Shown here: positions 1 through 4,216 of the stretch, piece after piece
Numbering within the stretch: position 1 is the first letter of the stretch
How the letters are laid out: each line of letters begins with the position of its first letter
Assembly: GCA_016219455.1 (NCBI GenBank)
Contig: JACRMZ010000001.1
Span: forward strand, 1 to 5,981
Direction: 5' to 3'
Length of the DNA stretch: 5,981 bases
Source: Candidatus Aenigmatarchaeota archaeon
GTDB taxonomy: Archaea; Aenigmatarchaeota; Aenigmatarchaeia; PWEA01; JACRMZ01
Translations under genes and position numbers: made by a program
The notes under the pieces: model-generated
Database searches by the model: none
Seen by the model: only the letters and a program-made list of their open reading frames with translations
Told to the model about the DNA's origin: nothing

Positions 1-207
1 ATATCCGTGAGGGTCGCCCCTTCCAAGGATTACAACGGCGACTTGTTTCCTGCAATGACTGTCACATACATAGCAACGATAGGGAAAAGCGCCGCGTTTG
101 CCCAAGGAAGCGTGATAGTGGAAAGAAACGACACAACGCTTATTTCGATTTTTTCATTGCTTGTTGTAATCATCGGGTTGGCTGCAGTATTAAAAATCAA
201 TCGCTAG
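1..207 (+). CDS. C-terminal end of a membrane-anchored surface protein (5' partial)
   Basis: The reading frame is open from the first base and ends with TAG at 205-207, so this is the last 68 residues of a larger protein that starts before the window. The GTG at 7-9 is in frame but is not needed as a start. The visible part begins with a polar, beta-rich segment (VRVAPSKDYNG, then VTYIATIG and GSVIVERND). It ends with one hydrophobic helix of about 18 residues (ISIFSLLVVIIGLAAVL) and a short basic tail, KINR. This layout, an extracellular beta domain with a C-terminal membrane anchor and a cytoplasmic positive stub, is common in archaeal surface proteins. That is inference; I do not recognise the family. 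It does not resemble the SPFH/stomatin partner often found beside nfeD. It converges on the nfeD-like gene and shares a 4-base stop overlap with it. Confidence 0.6.
   Translation: MSVRVAPSKDYNGDLFPAMTVTYIATIGKSAAFAQGSVIVERNDTTLISIFSLLVVIIGLAAVLKINR
192..196 (-). terminator. Candidate oligo-T terminator of the nfeD-like gene
   Basis: Read on the minus strand, a run of five T residues (A5 on the plus strand) begins 8 bases after the nfeD-like stop codon. Archaeal RNA polymerase commonly terminates at short oligo-T tracts in the non-template strand without a hairpin. The tract lies inside the last codons of the convergent plus-strand gene. No supporting stem-loop is visible, so confidence is low. 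Confidence 0.3.
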
Positions 208-1445
208 TGGGCCTTTTTCACGGTCGTCGCATCCCTTTTTGTCCCTGTTATTACAACACTATCGCCTTTTTTTATCTCGTCGTTTGATACGGCTTTCCAT
301 CTCTCCCCCATGAAAGATATGTAGCCCTCTTTGCCCCTGCCCAAGTCGTCTTCCGCCGTTGCCAACTGACCCCTGTGCTTGTCCATGAACGGCTCCTTGG
401 AAGGGACCTGGTAGAAAGAGCGGAATGCAAAGATGAGGAAGAACGCGACTGCTATGGATGTTCCGGAGATTGAAAGCAAAAGGCCGTTGTTGTACTCGTG
501 GGAAAACGACCATGCAGGACTTATTGGCGCAAGCAGGATGCTTCCGGCGCATATCAGAAGTATTCCAGTTGCCCCCATTGGCCCGAATCCCGGCGTGTGT
601 ATTTCCCGCGTCAGGAACGCGACTCCGATGACTAGGAGAATTATTCCTGGAATGCCGACATTGAAAAGCGTTCCAATGGCACCTATTGCCAGCATCCCTA
701 CTCCCATCATCTCGGCGCCGAACCCCGATGAAGCGAAGCCGAACATTGTCAAATAAACACCGAATATCAGAAGGAGGAGCGATAAAACAGGATTGGAAAG
801 ATATGCAAGGATTGTTGCCAAAACGGATTCGTCATGTTTTTTCATCACGATGTCCTTTGTCGAAATTGCCTCTTTTCCCAGCGACGTTTCAACGCTTTTG
901 CCGTCCGAAGCGTTGAGGGCATCTGCTTTGCTGACTGCTATTCCGTCTATTTCTCCAAGCCTTTTGGCGTCATCTGCGCTAAGCTCCGTCCCTAAACTCA
1001 TGGGGGAAAATTTCCTTCCCATTGAAAGGGAAACAGATTCCATCCTTGCAACAACCGCATCAGTGTAACCTGCAATATGGTAGCCGGAAGTAGAAACTTC
1101 AATCGGGACTGTGAAGTCAAGTGAAGCATGCGGAGCCATGAAAAGTGCGTGGCTCCCTAAAACAGGTATTGCGGCAGAACCTGAAACTATTCCTGAAACG
1201 AATGTTATTACCGGGACCTTTGAGCCCTCTATCCTCTTGAGCATGTCAAGGGACCTTTCGACAGAGCCTCCAGGACTCTCTATGGAAAGGACCAATGGAA
1301 TCCTTTTTTCCTCCGCATCTGCAAGCGCTTCAGAAAACGAATTGACGGCTCCAAATGTCATGGCGCCCTTCATTTCAAATTCCATGACTTCCGATGCGAA
1401 TGCCTGCGATGACAGAAGAACGATGAAGATGAACGCTAAACGCAT
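204..1445 (-). CDS. NfeD-like membrane protein (ClpP-class membrane-bound serine protease family), catalytic lysine apparently missing
   Basis: This 413-residue protein has the full NfeD/1510 layout. A signal peptide spans about residues 1-17 (MRLAFIFIVLLSSQAFA). A ClpP/crotonase-fold protease-like domain covers about 20-180. Four or five membrane helices lie between about 208 and 343. A C-terminal NfeD OB-fold-like domain covers about 356-411 (G-x-G-K-E-G-Y-I, then G-E-R-W-K-A and K-K-G-D-S-V-V). The oxyanion-loop motif SPGGS (57-61) and a nucleophile-region serine (S88 or S90 in VSGSAA, upstream of GSH 97-99 and MAP 103-105) are present. Characterised homologues cleave hydrophobic peptides, including the stomatin C-terminus, with a Ser-Lys dyad, but here there is no lysine between K76 and K145. 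The protein may therefore be proteolytically inactive or use another base. The ATG at 1445 follows a TATA-like element at leaderless spacing. The usual stomatin partner is not adjacent. Confidence 0.88.
   Translation of the reverse strand: MRLAFIFIVLLSSQAFASEVMEFEMKGAMTFGAVNSFSEALADAEEKRIPLVLSIESPGGSVERSLDMLKRIEGSKVPVITFVSGIVSGSAAIPVLGSHALFMAPHASLDFTVPIEVSTSGYHIAGYTDAVVARMESVSLSMGRKFSPMSLGTELSADDAKRLGEIDGIAVSKADALNASDGKSVETSLGKEAISTKDIVMKKHDESVLATILAYLSNPVLSLLLLIFGVYLTMFGFASSGFGAEMMGVGMLAIGAIGTLFNVGIPGIILLVIGVAFLTREIHTPGFGPMGATGILLICAGSILLAPISPAWSFSHEYNNGLLLSISGTSIAVAFFLIFAFRSFYQVPSKEPFMDKHRGQLATAEDDLGRGKEGYISFMGERWKAVSNDEIKKGDSVVITGTKRDATTVKKAH
213..273 (+). terminator. Cluster of plus-strand T-tracts after the surface-protein gene
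   Basis: Three plus-strand T runs lie at about 213-217 (T5), 236-240 (T5) and 267-273 (T7), all within 70 bases after the stop of the left-edge gene. Oligo-T tracts are typical archaeal termination signals. These also encode lysine-rich parts of the NfeD-like C-terminus on the other strand, so they may simply reflect AAA codons. This is a candidate terminator region only. Confidence 0.25.
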
Positions 1446-1465
1446 GTATCATAATTCTTCGGGCT

Positions 1466-1473
1466 AATTAAAA
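1466..1473 (-). promoter_or_regulatory. TATA-like element of the nfeD-like gene
   Basis: On the minus strand this reads TTTTAATT. It is centred about 24.5 bases upstream of the ATG at 1445, the spacing expected when an archaeal transcript starts at or next to the A of the start codon. It directly abuts the TGA stop of the preceding gene (1474-1476). No Shine-Dalgarno sequence is evident before the ATG. The gene may thus be transcribed on its own as well as by read-through from radB. Confidence 0.45.
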
Positions 1474-2013
1474 TCACTGCTTTTCGGAGTAGCTAGTTAC
1501 GATGGCTTTTTCACCATCAATGTCTTTCGGGTTTGCGGTTATCAATATCCTGTCACCGTTGCCAAAAACATAGTCCCCGTAGCCGTTGTTTTGTGTTCCG
1601 TTGACGAATAACATGACATTGCCGCAGTCCTTGGTTTCAGCCACCAGGCACTGCCTTCCGAACTCCATCCCTATGCTCTCAAAGAAGACCCACAGGGGCA
1701 CGTTAGTCGAGTGCATATGGAGCTTTTTGCCTGTGCTTCCGTCATCATCAGGCTCCATGTGGAGGAAAGCGCTCTTTCCATAGTATGCGGACTTGTTGAA
1801 GTCCACCTGTTTCCCGTTGGCGAAAACGGCGAAGTCGGCATGGATATGCTGCGCCTTGAGCAGGCTCTGGTTCAGCCGGCCGCTTGACAATATCCTTGCG
1901 TCAAAATCAGACAGGACGGCTTTTTTCTGCGCTGGCTGCCCTTTCGGAATCAGGAAAAATGACGCTATAATGAAAACCGAAAGGGCTGCTATCGCGATGT
2001 GCGTTGCTTTCAT
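1474..2013 (-). CDS. Exported or membrane-anchored His-rich protein of unknown function
   Basis: This 179-residue protein starts with a signal peptide or signal anchor: MKATH, then a hydrophobic stretch to about residue 22 and a PKGQPAQKK linker. The remainder is predicted to lie outside the membrane. It has paired histidines, H56-I-H58 followed by ADF, H85 in FLHMEPDDD, and H99-M-H101, plus an acidic cluster at D89-D91 and two cysteines (C122, C130). The C-terminal part (LFVNGTQNN, then YVFGNGDRILIT) resembles a small beta-rich domain that I recall in archaeal exported proteins of unknown function; I cannot name the family. The His pairs and acidic cluster suggest metal binding, and the cysteines could form a disulfide. 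The frame remains open upstream to 2169, but that extension overlaps radB, is low-complexity and basic, and would bury the signal sequence. The ATG at 2013 lies 2 bases after the radB stop, so translation is probably coupled to radB. No TATA-like element is visible at about -25. Confidence 0.75.
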   Translation of the reverse strand: MKATHIAIAALSVFIIASFFLIPKGQPAQKKAVLSDFDARILSSGRLNQSLLKAQHIHADFAVFANGKQVDFNKSAYYGKSAFLHMEPDDDGSTGKKLHMHSTNVPLWVFFESIGMEFGRQCLVAETKDCGNVMLFVNGTQNNGYGDYVFGNGDRILITANPKDIDGEKAIVTSYSEKQ

Positions 2014-2015
2014 AG

Positions 2016-2702
2016 CTATCCGAATATCCCGATCTTTGCATCCTCTATGCCATTCTGCGTTATTGAAAACTCCGCCTCTTCCCCTTCCGGCCTGCTCCTG
2101 TGCTTTCTTATCGTCGCGGCGCGCTTTCCCTTTCCAGTGCGCCTCAGCTCCAGAAGGCACTTGGCCCAATATTTGACAACGTCCCTGCTGACAAGCTCGA
2201 GTTCGCGTTTCTCGATGTCCTCATAGACCTGGTTTGTTATGATTACGGGGATGTTTCTCTCCCTGCTTATCTTGGAAAGCTCTGAAAGTTGGAGCGCCAG
2301 CCTCCGGTTGACATCGTGATGAGTGTCCTTTGTCATCTCCAGCCGGTAGAGCGTTACAAGCGAATCAAGGACAATAAGCCCGATGTCATCGTTTATCATC
2401 TGGCCGATTCCCATGACAGCGTCCTCCTGCTCCTTGAATGTTTTGGGCTCTATGAGTATCACGTCCCTTGTTGCGCTGCCATGGAATATCTGCTCAAAAC
2501 GCTCAGGTGAGAAACCGCCCTCCGTATCCACATACAGGACCTTTCTTCCACCCCTTATGCAGTTCACAGTTGCCTGTATGGCAAAGCACGTTTTCCCGAC
2601 GCCGGCAGGCCCGAAAACGCTCGTCATCGAGGAATACTCTATGCCGCCACCTAGAAGCTCGTCTAACGAAGGGCAACCGATTGGGAGCCTTGAAATAGGC
2701 AT
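2016..2702 (-). CDS. radB: RadB, archaeal RecA/Rad51 paralogue
   Basis: This RecA-fold ATPase of 228 residues lacks the N-terminal helix-hairpin-helix domain of RadA, as is typical of RadB. Numbering from the upstream ATG at 2711 (three residues longer), Walker A is GPAGVGKT at 34-41. YVDTEGGFSPERF at 60-72 is a RadB/Rad51 hallmark, and Walker B is LIVLD at 112-116. The later ITNQVYED segment is loop L2-proximal, and the tail (KHRSRPEGEEAEF, then ITQNGIED) closely matches RadB C-termini. RadB is thought to assist RadA-mediated strand exchange as a recombination mediator. Two starts are possible. I prefer the second ATG (2702; MPISRLPIG) because a TATA-like element lies 25.5 bases upstream of it, against 16.5 for the ATG at 2711. 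It also matches the short N-termini of relatives. It sits just after the DHH gene and overlaps nothing; the next gene starts 2 bases after its stop. Confidence 0.93.
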   Translation of the reverse strand: MPISRLPIGCPSLDELLGGGIEYSSMTSVFGPAGVGKTCFAIQATVNCIRGGRKVLYVDTEGGFSPERFEQIFHGSATRDVILIEPKTFKEQEDAVMGIGQMINDDIGLIVLDSLVTLYRLEMTKDTHHDVNRRLALQLSELSKISRERNIPVIITNQVYEDIEKRELELVSRDVVKYWAKCLLELRRTGKGKRAATIRKHRSRPEGEEAEFSITQNGIEDAKIGIFG

Positions 2703-2723
2703 GAAGAACATTGCCTTAAAAGG

Positions 2724-2731
2724 TTATTAAA
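2724..2731 (-). promoter_or_regulatory. TATA-like element upstream of radB
   Basis: The minus-strand sequence TTTAATAA is centred at 2727.5 and overlaps the tandem TAA TAA stops of the DHH gene. It is 25.5 bases from the ATG at 2702, which supports a leaderless start there. The A/T richness may partly reflect the stop codons, so this is tentative. Confidence 0.35.
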
Positions 2732-3632
2732 TGCGAGCAGCAAGGCGCTTTCGGACTTTTTCTGCAATGGCTTCTTTGGCAGAGGTGAGTGTTTTCTTTG
2801 AAATAGGTTTCCCATAACTTGCGCCTGCCGCATATGGATGGCCGCCGCCGCCAAAGCCCCTGGCAATGAAGCTCAGATCAATGGAGGAGCCTTTCCTTCT
2901 CCTGAAACTTATCCTACCCCGCGGGTCGAGGATCACAAGAACGTCGACTTTCTTTTTCTCAATCGTCTCCCTGGCAATCTCCCCTGAGGGCACCAACGGG
3001 CTTGACAGCGTTATGGCAAAATTTTCATAATATGTCATTGCCCCGACTGATTCCAAAAGCAGCTTCTCCTTTTTTGCAATGTACTCGGTCCGTATCTCAT
3101 CAAACTCGTCCTTCCAGAAAACCCCCATTGAGAGCATGTCAACTAGCGACAGCAGAAAGCGCATGTTGCCGTGGCGCGCAGCTATCACGTCAGAAATCCT
3201 GTTGGCATCGTATATTTTCTTGGTGTAGAAATCCTGGTCACGCGCAAAGCGGGCTATCTTCGCATCCACAAAATCGCCTTCGCCGAAAAAGTCGAACACG
3301 ACTTCAGACGCGCATTTGTCGCGGTTAACGATGAGTGTCATGTGCTTTTCAGCAGCTTTCCTGACAATGGGATCCCAGTTATGGTGGTCAAGCCAGAGTA
3401 TCCTGGCATTTTTGGCTATTTTTTCGATGCTCCCAAGAGCTTTCTTTTCCGCAGCGCCGATATTGAGGTCCGCAACATAGATTTCCTCCCTTGTTCCCTC
3501 CAGGGACCTGAACGCCTCCCTTATATCGTCGTAGTCTATGAGAAGGACTTTTGCCCCTGGAAGCGCCCTTTTCAGGATTGCGGCACTCGCTATCCCGTCG
3601 AGGTCCTTCCTATGGGATATAATAATGGCCAT
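2727..3632 (-). CDS. DHH/DHHA1 family phosphoesterase
   Basis: This protein of 301 residues has an N-terminal DHH domain and a C-terminal DHHA1 domain. Metal-binding motifs, numbered from the ATG at 3632, are H7-x-x-D10-x-D12-G13 (HRKDLDG), D55 in YVADLN, D82-H83-H84 in LDHHNWD, and D132/D134 in ARDQDFY. The DHHA1 substrate-binding signature GGGGHPYAAG spans 261-270. Members of this size hydrolyse short oligonucleotides or cyclic (di)nucleotides with Mn2+. RecJ and the archaeal GINS-associated nuclease are larger relatives. A nanoRNase or nuclease role is plausible, but substrate cannot be read from the sequence. The frame extends 12 codons upstream to a TTG at 3668, but those codons contain the TATA box itself, so ATG 3632 is the better start; it lies 26.5 bases from the TATA centre. 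The gene ends in tandem TAA TAA, 24 bases before the preferred radB start. It diverges from the dcd-like gene. Confidence 0.9.
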   Translation of the reverse strand: MAIIISHRKDLDGIASAAILKRALPGAKVLLIDYDDIREAFRSLEGTREEIYVADLNIGAAEKKALGSIEKIAKNARILWLDHHNWDPIVRKAAEKHMTLIVNRDKCASEVVFDFFGEGDFVDAKIARFARDQDFYTKKIYDANRISDVIAARHGNMRFLLSLVDMLSMGVFWKDEFDEIRTEYIAKKEKLLLESVGAMTYYENFAITLSSPLVPSGEIARETIEKKKVDVLVILDPRGRISFRRRKGSSIDLSFIARGFGGGGHPYAAGASYGKPISKKTLTSAKEAIAEKVRKRLAARI

Positions 3633-3654
3633 AAAATCAAACGCCTCTGAAATC

Positions 3655-3662
3655 TTATATAT
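3655..3662. promoter_or_regulatory. Shared bidirectional TATA box between the DHH gene and the dcd-like gene
   Basis: TTATATAT on the plus strand is ATATATAA on the minus strand, with a palindromic TATATA core at 3656-3661. The centre (3658.5) lies 24.5 bases before the dcd-like ATG at 3683 and 26.5 bases before the DHH ATG at 3632. Both distances fit archaeal TATA-to-start spacing for leaderless mRNAs. It is the only TATA-like element in the 50-base divergent gap. It is flanked by AAATC on one side and GGGGA on the other, which could act as BREs, although neither is a clear consensus. Confidence 0.6.
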
Positions 3663-3682
3663 CCCCAAAGCATAATGGAATT

Positions 3683-4186
3683 ATGGCAGTTCTTTCAGAC
3701 AGGGATATAATTGAGACAATAAAATCAGGGAGAATAAAAGTCGATCCCTTTGACTCTGAACGCGTCCAGGCAGGCAGCCTTGAGATGTGCATGGGCTTTG
3801 AAGTCCGTGAGTTCGTGGACTCGAAAAGGTTTGACCTTGAAAAGAACGAGCTGGAGAGCCGGACGCGGGTGCTGAAAATCGACTATGAAGGATATTTCCT
3901 CAGGCCGCACGAGCTTGTCCTTGCCAAAACATACGAATCACTCAAGATTTCCGACGACCTCATAGGATGGATAGAAGGCCGCTCTAGCTTTGCGAAAATG
4001 GGCCTCATGGTGCATGTCAGCTCCGGCTTCATACATCCCGGAAGCGAGGGCCATCAGATACTGGAACTATACAACTTCCACAAGGGCCCCATAAAGCTCC
4101 ATCCAAAGCTCCCGATGTGCCAAGTCATCTTCGAGGAGACCAAGTCCCGCGCAGCAAAGCCTCACGGCGCCGTGAGGGAAGTATAG
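3683..4186 (+). CDS. dcd: dCTP deaminase / dUTPase-fold protein (Dcd family), divergent
   Basis: This 167-residue protein has the Dcd/Dut trimeric fold signatures. The N-terminus is VLSDRDIIETIKSGRIKVDPF (residues 3-23). The strand before the active site is ELVLAKTYE (77-85). The triphosphate-binding motif is EGRSSFAKMGLMVH (98-111). The catalytic-region segment is QILELYN (125-131), with E128 matching the Dcd general-base glutamate. The C-terminal CQVIFEE matches the usual QL-x-F strand. The family deaminates dCTP to dUTP, or in bifunctional archaeal forms to dUMP, feeding dTTP synthesis. Several usually conserved residues differ. The family's T-A-G-x-I-D-P-G reads S-S-G-F-I-H-P-G (113-120), and the usual S-x-D-x-R-x-G near residue 32 reads SLEMCMG. 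The protein is also shorter than most Dcd enzymes, about 190 residues, and lacks a long C-terminal arm. Activity may therefore be altered, so the symbol is a family-level assignment. polB follows after 30 bases. Confidence 0.83.
   Translation: MAVLSDRDIIETIKSGRIKVDPFDSERVQAGSLEMCMGFEVREFVDSKRFDLEKNELESRTRVLKIDYEGYFLRPHELVLAKTYESLKISDDLIGWIEGRSSFAKMGLMVHVSSGFIHPGSEGHQILELYNFHKGPIKLHPKLPMCQVIFEETKSRAAKPHGAVREV
4160..4177. repeat. Perfect 18-bp palindrome at the end of the dcd-like gene, before polB
   Basis: CCTCACGGCGCCGTGAGG is identical to its reverse complement. It lies in the last codons of the dcd-like gene, in codon phase (Pro-His-Gly-Ala-Val-Arg, residues 160-165), and ends 39 bases before the polB ATG. 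It could be a dimeric regulator site just upstream of the polB TATA-like element. In RNA it could form a GC-rich hairpin of about 7 base pairs with a GCGC loop, followed by a short T4 run at 4188-4191. Chance occurrence of an 18-bp perfect palindrome at a given centre is about 1 in 262,000. Confidence 0.5.
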
Positions 4187-4193
4187 CTTTTAT
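4187..4193 (+). promoter_or_regulatory. TATA-like element of polB
   Basis: CTTTTAT begins immediately after the dcd-like stop codon. It is centred about 27 bases upstream of the polB ATG at 4217. The bases before the ATG (ATAATCCCCT) contain no purine-rich Shine-Dalgarno sequence, which favours a leaderless polB transcript in addition to any read-through from dcd. The match to an archaeal TATA box is modest. Confidence 0.35.
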
Positions 4194-4216
4194 CCCATTG
4201 CCCACAATAATCCCCT

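Noticed and set aside
433..1467. Several plus-strand open frames opposite the nfeD-like gene
   Set aside because: They overlap each other and the nfeD-like gene, have atypical composition and no domain signature, and the minus-strand protein explains the region fully.
1489..1500. Imperfect 12-base palindrome around CTAG
   Set aside because: It has mismatches in both arms, lies inside the His-rich protein's coding sequence, and is not unusual by chance.
2014..2169. N-terminal extension of the His-rich exported protein to a start at 2169
   Set aside because: The extra 52 residues overlap the RadB coding sequence in another frame, are basic and low-complexity, and would place the hydrophobic signal sequence internally. 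The ATG at 2013 directly precedes the signal sequence and sits 2 bases after the radB stop.
2836..2860. GCC-rich repeat-like tract
   Set aside because: It is explained by the glycine run of the DHHA1 motif (GFGGGGH) encoded on the minus strand.
3171..3650. 159-codon plus-strand open frame opposite the DHH gene
   Set aside because: It lies wholly antisense to a well-supported gene with clear DHH and DHHA1 motifs, and its translation shows no recognisable domain.
3633..3668. Longer DHH protein starting at the TTG at 3668
   Set aside because: The added codons contain the TATA box and have no family similarity; the conserved DHH domain begins right after the ATG at 3632.
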